Assembly (NCBI RefSeq): GCF_030272615.1
Contig: NC_081410.1
Location: forward strand, 285,323,957-285,387,956
Direction: 5' to 3'
Source: Cryptomeria japonica
Lineage: Eukaryota > Streptophyta > Pinopsida > Cupressales > Cupressaceae
Length of the DNA stretch: 64,000 nt
Each line of letters starts with the position of its first letter. The first letter of the stretch is position 1. Below are positions 44,936 through 56,860 of this stretch, piece by piece. The translations under genes and the position numbers were made by a program. The notes beneath the pieces were generated by a model. It saw only the letters and a program-made list of their open reading frames with translations, searched no databases and was not told the DNA's origin.

Positions 44936-45680
44936 AGTTTGATACACCTATTCTTACAAAGTTAATTTGACCAAAAAAATTGAATTGCTTTAACTGTTCT
45001 AGGGATTTGAATCTTATCAATAGCAACAATCCTTTTTGGATCTATTCTCACACCATCTTTTGAAACAATATGACCTAACAATTTTCCTTCAGTAACTCCA
45101 AAATGACATTTTTTGGGATTTAAAGATATGCCATATTCTAATGCTCTCTAATAAAGATTTTTTCTAGGTCACTGCAATGATCTTCTGCTTTTTTAGAATA
45201 AGCAGTCATATCATCCTGGTAAACTACCAAGATATAATCAATCACCCCCTCAAAGGCTACATCCATAGCCCTCTAGAATGTAGCTCCTATATTTGTTAGT
45301 CCAAAAGGCATCCTAGCATAGACATAGGTGCCCCAAGGTGTGGTGAAAGCAGTTTTGAAATTTTTTGCTTCCCTAACTTTGACTTGATTATAGCCTAAGA
45401 AGCCATCCATCATAGATAACAATTCATTTCTAGTGACTTTCTGCAAAAGAACCTCCATGTTAGGTAAAGCATAATTATCTTGTAAAGATGAAACATTTAA
45501 ATTCCTAAAGTCCACACACAGTCTGATATCACCATTCTTTTTTGTGACTGAGACCAAATTGGACACCCATGTTGAGTGCCTTATGGGCTCAATAATACCA
45601 ACATTTCTCATTTTCATCAGCTCTTCTTTCATCTTGGGAGCCAAAGAAGGGTTTATTGGCCTTTTCTTCTATCTAAAATT
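44936..45680 (-). pseudogene. Reverse transcriptase of element B
   Basis: The open block 45273-45644 covers MRNVGIIEPIRHSTWVSN, KKNGDIRLCVDFRNLN, LLSMMDGFLGYNQVKV, FTTPWGTYVYARMPFGLTN. After a stop the catalytic box is YQDD (45210-45221, in VVYQDDMTAYS). Next come a frameshift and the connection start (about 45000-45130; SLNPKKCHFGV-like then ILGHIVSKDGVRIDP-like text in broken frames). The family is Ty3/gypsy of the same broad group as element C. Confidence 0.85.
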
Positions 45681-46052
45681 TTTTGCATCAAGCTTCAAGG
45701 GTATCTCATGCTGGAACAAGTCTTTCCTATATGCTTTAAGGTCATCATATGACCAAGTGAAAACATGCCTGTACTTCCTTAGCAAATTAATCAATATTGT
45801 CCTAATTTTTGGTGTGAGATTTTTTCCAATATATACTTCTCTTGGATTTCTTTCACTTCCCAAGTTTATTTTATCAACATCCTCACATCCTCTTGAATTA
45901 GGTTTGAAACTTGCTATATCTTTATCATCAAACATTCTTTCAAGCTCTATCAATCCTTTTGGGATTTTATTTGTTTTCAACTGCAACACCTCTTTCCCAA
46001 GTACAGTCCCCTTGCCATCCTTGTCCTCCACAAGTCCATTCCAATCAATCTA
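45681..46052 (-). pseudogene. Linker between second RNase H and RT of element B
   Basis: The open block 45669-46031 has LQLKTNKIPKGLIELERMF and NPREVYIGKNLTPKIRTIL, then RKYRHVFTWSYDDLKAY leading into the RT N-terminus. The KIPKGL motif is shared with element C. Confidence 0.7.
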
Positions 46053-46640
46053 TTAGTGCTCATACTGATTATCACAAAACAAAAACTTTAGCAAATCCCT
46101 GTCATCATCAAATACTTGCCAACTCTTTATATTGTCAAGGATTGATGGTCTAGTCTTGATTTCTACTTGGGTAATATCATCAAAAGGGATATCATTATGT
46201 TTAATCACTAGGTTAGCCATGAAGTCTACCAAAATGTTATTTGACCTTTCAATCAAATTTATGGAGAAAGCATTGAAGAGTTCAATGTAATCCCAAACCT
46301 CATTCCTGTAGCTTCTTAATTTTGCATTTTTTGTAGCAAATTTGCCTCTAATGTGTGAAACAGTTAATTCTGAATCACCATAAACTGTTAGTAACTTAAT
46401 GCCATGTTTATTTGCTATTTTAAGTCCTTAAAAAAGGGCCTCATATTCAACAATATTATTAGTACACTCAAAAGCTAACAAGAAATAGTATTTAAAATAT
46501 TTTCCATTAGGTGAAATAAGTACAACTCCTGCTCCATTTCCATCCTTACTACATGCACCACAAAATACAATTTCCAAATTAAATTTTCATTTTGTTTAAC
46601 CATTTCTGTAATTTTATCAACATTTAAAGGTTTAGAAATA
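46053..46640 (-). pseudogene. Second (archaeal-like) RNase H of element B, placed before RT
   Basis: Minus-strand reading: IWKLYF, then a frame change through the expected FDGA site (it reads FCGACSKDGNGAG in the next frame, so the first Asp is lost), CTNNIVEYEALF with the catalytic Glu, TVYGDSELTVSH with the third acidic residue, and NNILVDFMANL with the last Asp. It lies between protease and RT, as in element C and unlike element A. Confidence 0.8.
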
Positions 46641-47155
46641 CTTACCTGAAAGTTTTCCATATCCGAGTGGCAAATACAAGTCACTTCATTAGGATCAACT
46701 CCTTCTATGAGGTAGGGAGATCTTGATTCTCTGTTTATCCTCATCTTTTTCCCTTTCATTGGAATAGTGGCATATGACAAGTCAAGCTGGACATGTCCAC
46801 CCACCAAGTTAGACCACTATCTAGACAACAACATCCTATAGTTTGCAGGCACTTGTACAACTATGATATCTGTCTTGTATGCAATGTCTAGGCAGGCTGA
46901 GAATCTAAACTCAACGTCCTTCATAATTCCTACTACAGGAACTGACCTATTGTCCATGGCATAACACTTACAATAAGGTGTATCGACATGCATTCCCAAT
47001 TCTTTCATGACATCCTCTGGCATGATATTTACTGTTGCTCCTGAATCTATCATGCAATTTTTTAGCATTTTTGTGTTTATCAGCAGTGTTAGATAGAAAG
47101 GATTTACCAGTGTGAGATTTTTGGTAATAGACGTGCCAAGATACACCACAAGATG
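46641..47155 (-). pseudogene. Aspartic protease region of element B
   Basis: MIDSGATVNIMPEDVMKELG carries the classical D-S-G-A catalytic loop; the domain runs on through VGIMKDVEFRFSACLDIAYK and MLLSR-stop-WSNLVGGHVQLDLSYATIP. One in-frame stop separates the blocks 46817-47149 and 46475-46807. It would cleave the polyprotein. It is followed at once by the second RNase H. Confidence 0.85.
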
Positions 47156-49697
47156 ATCTTATTTTGATTTAGGATCTTCCCTACTTACTTCTCCAACATT
47201 AGATATAATTTTCAGCATCTCATTCTTGTAATCTGGGAATTTCATTACTTCTAGCAGAGGCATATATATCTTTACTTGAGACAACGCTTGGGACATGAAT
47301 GAATTACTATTTGTAGTGGGCTTACTTACTTGCTTCTTCTCCATAGGCTTAATTAGTTTTGGCATTTCTTCTTTCTTGGCCTATTTTGGTATTGCTTCCT
47401 TTCCCTTTTTAGCATTTGCATCCTTGCTTTTGAAAGTGCTATCTTTGTTCCCATCTGATTTTTGAATTTTGGCAAACACACTTGCTGGCTTGCCCTGCTC
47501 ATTATTTACATTCTTATTTCTCAGCTAATAATTGCTCTTAACTTGTTCTACTGCTGCAATAGTGAAGGCTTTCTTTTCTTCCTCGATTAAGTTCCTTAGT
47601 GAAGGCACCATATCATCCTAAATAATCTTCTCAAAGCTAGAATGTCTTCATCATCATCATCTGACAAAACCTGTTGTATACTGTAATGCTAGTTTTCTCT
47701 CATTTGCTGCACATGAGAAAAATGCTCCCCCTCGGGTGAGTCTTCATCCCTTCCCCAATATGGATCAGATGAAAGTACATTTATAGTAGGTTCACAATCC
47801 TCATTATAATATTCCTCCTCTATCAAACCTTAGGCAATCATGCATTGTTCTGCAACATGAGGTAAATTACAAACATCACACCATGGATATTCATCTACAA
47901 AAGTTGTGGCCTTCTTCAATGGATCGAGAGTTTCTTTTCTTACATTAAGCTTCACTGGCTTCCCATCCCTCCAGTTTGTGTTATATGTCATATCATGTAG
48001 CCTCAGCCTATTTTAATTCATTTGCTTATTGTTTTTATATGGTGGCTTTTCATTAGGGTTTTTCTTACCCTTTAGGTCCTTAAGCATGTCCATGATCTGA
48101 GTAAGTTAATCTTTCTTGGGAACCCTAGAATTGTACAATTTTGGATCATATCTCTTGGCGACCTTCCCAACAACTTTCCTATTATTCTCAATGGTAGCAG
48201 CTATCTTGAATGCCTACTGTAGAGTATCAGGTCTATGAGACAAAATATCATAATGGGTTTTGCTATCAAAAGCACTCAAATAAAAGTTAATTAGAAATGA
48301 ATCAATAGGTCTGACATCTCTGGGTATTTAATACTTTAGTAAATCTTTTATTAAACTTAGCTACTGATTCATTTTGATTCTTATTTATACTTGTTAATTC
48401 ATGGGATGCAAATAAAGGATCATTGTGATCTCTAAATTCTTCCAAGAACAATGTTACAAATTATTGCCAACTGCCAATACATCCATTAGGAAGGCTTCTA
48501 TACCATTCTCCTGCATCTTCTGTCAAAGATTGAACAAACAATTTCATGAATACATCCTCATGAGAAGCCTCAAATTATTCAATGGTATTTTTTTACATTA
48601 ACTACATGTTGTTCTACTGAATCAATTCCATTTCCTAAGAATTTAGGGATGGCTAATCTTAAATCATTAGTGATCTGATTTGGATAACCAACAATGCCAT
48701 TGAAATCCAACTGTCTATATCTTTCAATGATCATAGGCCACCTACCAACCTGATTGTTATTTCAATTGTTCATATTTCCTCTGTTGAATCCACCATTATT
48801 GCCATAATTACCATTTCCCCCCTTGTTTCCACCACCATTATTATTGCCATTATTTCCATTATTACCTCCATTTCCATTATTGTTGTTTCTATCTCCACCA
48901 TTACCATTTCCATAATTGTCATTGTTACCTCTATTATTTCCATTATTTTGGTTGCTACCATACCCATTACTTCCTCTATTATTATTTATATTGTTACTCC
49001 TATTTCTATTATTCCAGTTCCCATCATTTCCCCCATTTCCATTTCTTCTTCTATTATCCTGGTCATTTCTCTACCTTTCTTCACTTTGATCCCTATGCAC
49101 ATCCCTCCATCTTCTACTTCCATTTAATAACGGGCTATCAAAAGTTTCAAAAGGTTTCTCTATTCTTCTCATATGGGGGGGACTATATTTAGGAGTTGCT
49201 AGCCTACTTCAATCACCTTTACTTTTGTCTTCTATCCCTTCTGACCTAGGGCTTTGAATTGTATCTCTTTTTAATCCTAGTTTTTGCAACACCCAATCTG
49301 GTTGTCTCCTAAGAGCCTTTGCCATTTTGGATTCATCTCCATTTAAGTTAGCCATTTTAAGTATGATTTCATCCCATTGCCTCTCTTCCTATTCCTCAGT
49401 AGTCAGGGTTTCATCATGGCCACTGTTATTATCTTTTGCATTTAAGGTATAGAAAGGATTTTCCTCCAGATTTTCAAACTTATCACCAGATAAAGAGCCA
49501 TTCTGTCTGATAGGAAAATTTTTATAACCCCCAAATGCCATACTTGTTGTTGATTTATTTTCTTTGTATCTTTTCTTTGGACTCAACTGAACAAGATTAT
49601 CTTGTCCCTTATGCAGAGACCTTCTCCCTTGCATCAATTTTATTGATAAATGCCTTGGGGTTTCTCTTACTTTCTCAAAATACCAACTATTATTCAT
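47156..49697 (-). pseudogene. Gag of element B
   Basis: Starts about 49697 (MNNSWYFEKVRETPRHLS). In order: a basic region, a Met-Ala-Asn leader (ILKMANLNGDESKMAKALRR), a long Asn/Gly-rich tract (48770-49080), a capsid-like block (AGEWYRSLPNGCIGSW, LTSINKNQNESVAKFNKRF), a zinc knuckle CDVCNLPHVAEQC (C-x2-C-x3-H-x4-C), and an acidic then lysine-rich tail (DDDDEDILALRR, KKEEMPKLIKPMEKKQ). More than ten stops. Gag would form the particle and bind RNA. Confidence 0.8.
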
Positions 49698-49762
49698 GTA
49701 TTAAATGTAGAGTCGCCACCTCCTAAGAGGAACAATATCTTTTATTAATCTTCTAGGCTCTT

Positions 49763-49780
49763 TCCCCAGTAGAGTCACCA
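49763..49780 (-). other. Primer-binding site of element B (tRNA-Arg type)
   Basis: On minus it reads TGGTGACTCTACTGGGGA, matching 16 of 18 bases of the tRNA-Arg-type site recalled for Ogre/Tat elements (TGGCGACTCTGCTGGGGA). It begins six bases after the LTR terminus at 49787. Confidence 0.65.
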
Positions 49781-51511
49781 ATCTATTGGCGCCAAAACCA
49801 TAGACTGGGAAACCAAAGACTTGCCTAATCCTCAGTTAATCCAATCAGCCTTGGCCAACGAACAGGAATGGTCGAGGACCAAATTCCTCTGCACTTTAGG
49901 CTCCACTAAACCCAAGTGGGTGTACCTTACACTCTCAAGAACAAAAGAGGTTTATTTTAAGTGAATTTAAACAGTGGGAGTTAGCAATTGTAGGGATGAC
50001 AAAAGGTTTTCTTGCAATTATGCTAACAAAAGTGTTTTTTATTGAATGCCTTTAAAACTGATAAAATAAGTGTGAATATAATTGTGTTATGTAAAATATT
50101 ATTGTTAGGAATTTAAGCCATTATGAAATAGAGTAGTACTTATAGAAATTATAAGATTTGTTTCTTTGATAAGGACCTAATGCATACAAACTCATTCAAT
50201 AAAGATTAATAACACACTAGTGCCTTTATCTGACAATCAATGAATAAATTTGTGGACAAGAATCACTATCAACTGAAGAGACAATTATACGACCATCACT
50301 GTGACAATTTAATTATGTGTTGCATGAACAATAAAAACCCAATTTTACATTCAATACAACATCATGTGATGGCACATCACAGGAAATCTAAAAGATTTAT
50401 CAAGAGGACATATGATTCCATCAAACACAAAATTACACATAACGATATGAAGATAAAAACATGAAATCTTGTATAATAACTTCTGGAATAAGAATGTACA
50501 CAAAAACCACACTTACAAATACTCCAATAAACTCATCATTCCTATTAGACTTGCCTTAACATAACTAGCAGTCCCAACAAGAAGGGTCTCTGAAAGATGA
50601 AAAAAATTGTTCTCGATGATACAAAAATGACTCACTACATATATGTGAGCCAAATGATTCAAATGAAAGGACACACCCTTTCATCTTGTTAAACTAAACT
50701 TACCTAAAACCTAACACCTAACTGCTTAACTACTAGACACAAAATATAATAAAAATTAGTTTTGGCCATCCAGTATTGTATCACACTTTTGTATGTGCTC
50801 CAAATACTTGTTGTCCTTGTGAGTGCTGGTGTTGAATATAGTATCCTTGACAATGATCTCCATGGTAACCAACCTCTCCATCTGCTCACCTGTCTCCTTC
50901 ATATCTAAAACATCTGCTCCGACAACTTTAAGGGATGTGTTAAGTACATTCTAGCATTCTACAATCCAAATCCCTTTGTCCTTTAACTGCTATGCATCAT
51001 CCACAGTATCTAGTACACCATACCTAATAATATCTTTACAATCGGTAAATTCCTTCTTAATGTCTACACCAAATGCCTTATGCTTGTTCAACCTTCTCTG
51101 GATCTTCTCAACAATTTTGTCATCGACACTCTTCTCTTTCAACAATGCCTTCAACCTCTTCAAAGTTATTTCATGAGAAGCCATATTATCTTGGGTCTTT
51201 TGACAATTTGTCCAGAATTATTTGAGGACTTCCAATAAATGCTCAAACCCATTTGTCAACAAAACACAAGCACCATCTACCCTGGTAGTCATGATTTGTC
51301 TTCTCAGCTTAATATTTTCTTTCATTTGGTCTTCATATTTCTTTTTCCATTGCACACCGGTATCAGTTATCTGTGGTACTTCATGACCATGACTTCTCAA
51401 TAGGTCTTCATATAAATTCTTATATTTTTGACCCTCTTTAAACACCCACTGCATTCGGGGCTTATTTAGTTTTGCAATGTCAATCCCCAAATCTGCGATG
51501 ACAATTGGATT

Positions 51512-53021
51512 TGTAGACACCTAAAAATGGTCAACGCTTGCAAGGTCATACTTAACATTTTCGCATTGCCTCATTTTAGGTTTTTGCGTCGCATTAACAT
51601 TTCTCCTATGTCACACACTTGATTTTTATCATTTGCGAGCATCGAGTCATTCTTCTACATTCTTCAATCATCTCATCTTCAAATTTGGTCTTGTCGACAA
51701 CATTATCCAGTCATGATTTTGATCAATTTTATCCTGTCGCATCAATGTGCGTATTCATTTGTCATCATTTTGGACATCGTCAAACCTAATTAGGGTTTTG
51801 TCCTCTTATCAATCCTGTCAATCTTGCGATCGATTTGTCATCGATCGTTGTCCTCTTATCAATCTTGTCGATTTATCATCAATCCTTCAATCTTGTCATC
51901 AATCGCTATCATGTGCAATCTTGTCATTTTGCGATCGATTTGTCATCGATCGTGGTCATGTCTAATCTTGTCATCTTGCAATCTATTTTGTCAATTTTGT
52001 CATTTTTCAACTGATTTGTCATCGATCGTTATCTGTCTCAATTGTGTCAATTTGGATCAATTTGTCATTGTACCTCGGCAATTGGCGCATTTTCTTAATC
52101 AAATCATTTTGTCGCATTGGTCATTTATCAATCCAAAATCATGACATTAATTATCTTCAATCAAGACCTAATTATGATCCTTGCATTTCTTTTAGGGTTT
52201 TATGATTTATTCATTTAACCTAATTTGTCATTTCTTCCTCTAGGATTACTAAATTATTTATTAATCCTAAGTCTTCTCATTACAATTAAATCTTTATTTA
52301 ATTGGCTAATTATTCCTCTTAGTGAATTAATTAATAAATGAAAAATTATTGATTAATTCACTAAATTCTAATTTCCATCAATTTCTAATTCCTAATTGTC
52401 ATCAATTTCAATTTTCTAATTCATCTCCTAATTCTATGGGAATGACATTTCAATTTGTCATAATTTGTCATAATTGACAATCAATCAATTTTGACATAGA
52501 ATGTGTCATAATTTGTCATAAATTATCAATCAATCAAATTGTGCATGGAAAGTGCATAATTTGTCATAATTTGTCATATTGATTTGCAATTTCCATTTGA
52601 ATTGCATCATGCTAATCTTGTCATTTCTCCAATTTCTCTATAAATTGGATGATTTTCTTCAATCAATCCCTTGATCCTTCGAATCCTTCATGAATCCGAA
52701 TTTTCTATCAAACTACCAAACTTATGCTTCTAGTACTCTTGAATTTTTCATCAAATCTTGCTTTCAATTGTGTGTGCACTTGTAGGTGAGATCCACAAAC
52801 CCATTGAAGAGGAAAGAATAACAATGGAGCCGCATGGAAGGAGTATTCAATTCTACGTCTGGTTTGCATAATTTTCATTTTGAATACTTTGTTTTCATAC
52901 CTCCATTGAATGTGCTTTGGAATTAGGTTCATTTCAATGAGTATTCTTATGATTGAGCTATAATGTCTTGTGTTTTGATTGATCTACTTATCTTTTGATG
53001 ATTCCTAATTTCTACGCTACA
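51512..53021 (+). mobile_element. Solo LTR (1510 bp) with GGATT target duplication
   Basis: Begins TGTAGACACCTAAAAATGG and ends TTTCTACGCTACA; exact GGATT copies flank it at 51507-51511 and 53022-53026. The other LTR of element B shows the empty site (attggattaacttctcc, near 38983). A TATA box lies at 52639-52646 (tataaatt). A stretch at 51800-52080 is rich in tcgatcg, gcgatcgatttgtcatcgatcg words. An 18-bp stem with one mismatch lies at 52320-52337/52346-52363. No coding content. Confidence 0.92.
52639..52646 (+). promoter_or_regulatory. TATA box of solo LTR
   Basis: tataaatt in tttctctataaattgg, about 1.13 kb from the LTR start, with 375 bases of R-U5 after it. It fixes the orientation as plus. 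Confidence 0.5.
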
Positions 53022-56000
53022 GGATTAACTTCTCCTACTTTTAGCTTCATCATGTGCCCAATGCCTTATCTACATCTATGATCTTGGGCCTTTTATTTGG
53101 AGGGTATAGGGCCCAAAGCAACATTTCCTCTTGATTTGGATCAATCTCGATCCAATAAAAATGAAATTAACACCTTGTATGTCTAACTTTACATCCTTTC
53201 TATTAGAATGCAACAAGCTATCAAAAATGAAAGAAGCACTTAAGTCCCATCTTGGGAACCAAATGATGCCTCCCTCTCTGAGAATTTGTCTCCCTCTCTG
53301 TGGTGTCATTGTGGCCACTTCTACATCAATGCCTTCTTTTAATTTTTTAAGAATCTCTACTTCATTTTCTGGGGTAACTTTTGGGATGCTTTCCCTCAAC
53401 TTTTTCCCTTTGTAATGGTACAAGAATGACTTAAACTCTTTGGACTGTACAAAAAATTCATCTGCAAAGAAAGATGCATGCTCTTCCATTCTCACATCCA
53501 TGTTGGCATTTATTCTCACCATGGCTTTCTCCTGGTTCTCTGCCACTTCTTCTAATTCACGTGCACAAAGGGTTGATATAGATATATTCTCATCACACCC
53601 ACTCTCAGAATCTCCTTATTCTTTTAGTTTATGAAGCCTCTGATTCCACTCTTCAAATTTGAACTTTTTGGTTCAATTCTTCTAAAAGCACAATAGACTC
53701 ATCCTTTTCCTTGTCTCTAAATAAATCTTCAGCCTCCATGGGTATATGAAAATATCCTCCCAAGTTCTGGCTCTTCCTGCAGTGGTGGATATATCCCTCT
53801 GGATCATAATTTTTCTGAGCCTAATGTCCATTCAAATTGTACTCCTCTACCAACTTCTTTTTTATCATCTCATAGGCCTTGGTAGGTACAATGGTGAAGT
53901 CTCAAAAATGCAAAGTGCTAGGCATAAATACCTGCTTGTGTGCATCACCCAAATGTTTTGCATTTGACTTACTAAGTTGCCTAACAATCTCTAAATAGGC
54001 AATCTTGTCAGGAACTAATGTAGGCAACATATATGGAACACCCTCAAAACCCTAAACCCTAAAAAAAGTGAAATTTTGACATACAAACCAGTCACCCTAA
54101 TTGTGGTTGACCCTAGGTCTCCAAAAGCATGGGGTGTCAAGAATCTCTTGATCTTAGGTGAGATAGACCCATCAAATTCCACTCCAAACAATCTGTATAG
54201 AGGCTTAACAAAATATTCTTCAAACAACACATAATGTGACTTTTCAAACCTCGAATCCCATAGGGATACCCATAATTGAACTGGTTGGTCCTATCCATCT
54301 TTGTTCTTGGGAGTTACCCTTAATTATTCTAGCCACAAACCTTTCATCTGCCCATGAAACAAAACCATATGCATTATCAATGAGTAAAATTTGAAATTAG
54401 GGTTAGGTTCTGTTTGCAAACTCAATAATCCTTCATGCAACTTCTCTACCAAGTAAGTTGCATAATCAAATGGCCTTGGCTCATGCATTTGAATGTCTGC
54501 AGCCAACACCAATGGGTCTATCCATGTAATATCAAGAACTTCTTCCTCGTAGACCTGGCCGCATGCCTAATATGTGTATTGCAAATATTGCCTGAACAAA
54601 GTAATTTCGAAAGGAGGACCATCTTGCTCTGTGAGTCGTCCCTTCAACTTTTTGTGAATTGCTAATTTCCACACTGTGTGAGAGGTGTTCATTTGGGTAC
54701 ACTCTCCTTCTAGGTTTGTAAAGGATAGGGGCATGTAGGTCTCTTAAGACACACCAAAAACCTCCTCTATAGACTTGACAGATATCCATATGAATGGATC
54801 CCCATTGGGCAATTGGATGCATATTTTTTCTTTGTTGTACTTCCTGGTAAGCAATTCCAATAATGTGAGAATCAAAAAAACATTTGTGACCACTAGTCTG
54901 CTCAAATTTATCGTCCAAGGGTTCGACAATGGTATCTCCTTGTTCTGCCTCAGGTAGTGATATAGAAACAATTCGTAGCCCCTCATGGTTGCCTAGATAT
55001 CTCCAACCCCTTTGTACTTATTTTCCAATTGATCCTTGGGCGGAAAATAGGTTTTAGACCTCCTCAACTTAGCACCAGACGACTCCATTTGGTCAATCAT
55101 GTCCTGGTTCAACTTTCACTTTTACACACCCTCCATAGACTTTGTCTTTTTTGATTTAGTAGACTGTGTATCTGAAATGTCTATGACCTTTCTTTTCCCT
55201 TGTGAACCAAAAGCCTCCATTATTAAATACTTTAATTCTCAAATTACCCGCACTTCTTGTCTACAACTTCAATGTTGATGACTGAAGAAATTGTGAATAA
55301 TTTTGTCATGAAAACTCTTTCTTTATGCTGGATATGCAACGGCTAGAGTCTGTAATGATAAAAAACTCATCAGATTTTCTTCTTGCAGATCCAATCCACC
55401 TGATCACGAGCATTAAATAATGGCTGTCATATCAGACATTCTAATGGCTAATTGACATAACCCTACTTGATAATTCAATTACTTGGCACCACCCAAATTT
55501 TGTGTTCCTTCAATTACCTTTTTGTCTTTTCTATCGACATAGGTCACTCCGACTAGTCCATCGGATCTCACCCCGACCATTTCCTTTTTTTCCTCTAGGG
55601 TTGACTTATCCCAATGGATCCTGATTTCCTTTCTATTAGTTAGCTTTACTTTATGTTAAATCGGGTTATGTCTCTCTGATGAAACCTCCTTCTGTTAATC
55701 CCTCCAGTCGCTCCATCAGACTTCAGAATAAGTCACTTAATACTTCATCCAATGGTCCCATGACATATAACTTTCTTTTTGATCGGTGTAACTTTTATCG
55801 ATTGCTTCATCAAGCATCTTCGTAGCATATTTTCCTTGCTTTCGATAGTTATAGTCTCCCCAATAGATCCGCCCTCTGTGGAATTCTTCCCATCGGGCAT
55901 CAACACAACTCTAAAAATGTTTCTCTGGTAGCGTAAGCTATCTCAATGAGTCTTCTTGCACCTTACTCTCCTTATCAGGTTTATTTGGTCTATCGACGTA

Positions 56001-56860
56001 GGTTTTCCCGATGTAGTCACTTTGACTGTGATGAGCTCATCTTCCTTATTAGGCATCAGGATAACTCAAAACACATCTCCCCGATGCTGTATTTTATCTT
56101 GATGAGTCTTTCTTCCCTTCTTGCCTAGTACCGCTTTATCGAAGAAAGTCTCTCTGATTGAGTCACCTTCTCCACTTAGTGAATCGGGTATCGAGGTAAC
56201 ATAAATTAGGACCTCCTGATGTTATTTCTATGAATACATCGCCCCATCAGTTGTCAGCAAGAGCTCCACCGATAACCCCATCAGGTATTAGGATAACATT
56301 TTTTCCTCATTGCTGATAGTATATGCTACTCTGATGACTCTGACTTCTGATCATATCATCATTGTAACTCTCCCCAGTGGATTGATACTAATCTACACTT
56401 CTTCATACCACTCACTCCTTTTAGGAAACACCATCAGCATGAGTTACTTCGATCAACACACTTCGTTCTCCTTGGGCGATCTCATCGGGATGACTTATGC
56501 CGATAAGAAAAATTTTGCATTTTTTGCAAAAGAAGCCCTTCTCCATGGATGCAACTTTTAATAACCATACTGAAAGGTTTCTCCCACACCATTGACATCT
56601 CTGAACATGTTCACAACTCTGCTCTATGCTGATCTTCCACAAGTGCTTCTGCAATGAAACTAATTGTGAAGAGGAGGATTGCCAGAATGCCACCATACTT
56701 AACATTGCCCTTGAATATGCCAAAGTGATGCTTTTTCATGAAGATAATGCAACATATTACCTGCAGATACAATCTAGCAATAAATGCTCTTATGATAAAA
56801 CTATATGCAAAAAGCATCCATATATAGCACATAAATATTTTATAAAAATATGTGCTAACA

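Larger units (their letters stand above)
50756..55220 (-). pseudogene. LTR-resident ORF of element B, copy 2 (5' LTR)
   Basis: Homolog of 38234-41320, with the same start (MEAFGSQGKRKV) and end (ILDGQN-TAA, 50756-50758). It is split by the solo LTR at 51512-53021. Readable blocks include 54744-54986 (RGYELFLYHYLRQNKEIP, LPNGDPFIWISVKSIEEV), 54324-54512 (HEPRPFDYATYLVEKLHEG), 53076-53546 and 50990-51184. A TGA present in copy 1 after KVMEI is TCA here, while both share a stop after EGVQ or EGVQK. Comparing copies shows that many stops arose after insertion. Function unknown. Confidence 0.6.
37241..56860 (-). mobile_element. Element B: giant-LTR Ty3/gypsy retrotransposon (19.6 kb)
   Basis: Minus-strand order: 5' LTR (56860-49787), primer-binding site, gag, protease, second RNase H, RT, RNase H, integrase, 3' LTR (42950-37244). 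The LTRs are direct repeats of about 5.6 kb that end together at TGTTAGCACATA (minus) on one side and TTGG[C/T]GCC on the other. Over 290 aligned bases (38231-38520 against 50753-51042) about 18 differ by eye, roughly 6 percent, so the insertion is old. Flanks read CGTAT (37236-37240) and GGTAC (56861-56865), a decayed duplication consistent with the empty site in element D. It sits in the LTR of element C. All domains are broken. Confidence 0.85.
49787..56860 (-). mobile_element. 5' LTR of element B (5.56 kb plus a nested solo LTR)
   Basis: Same boundaries as the 3' LTR. Without the 1515 bases of nested LTR and duplicated target it is about 5.56 kb, against 5.71 kb for the other copy, the gap being mostly the 164-bp duplication there. 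CpG sites of the other LTR often appear here as TpG or CpA, as in attgacataac against atcggcgtaac. Confidence 0.85.

Noticed and set aside
48770-49080. Minus-strand block of Met/Ile/Glu repeats (48770-48967) as a separate gene
   Set aside because: It is an out-of-frame reading of the Asn/Gly-rich gag tract of element B.
54045-54070. Two CCCTAAA units suggesting an interstitial telomere repeat
   Set aside because: The other LTR reads ccataaaccctaaa at the same place, so this is point mutation in the LTR ORF, not telomeric DNA.
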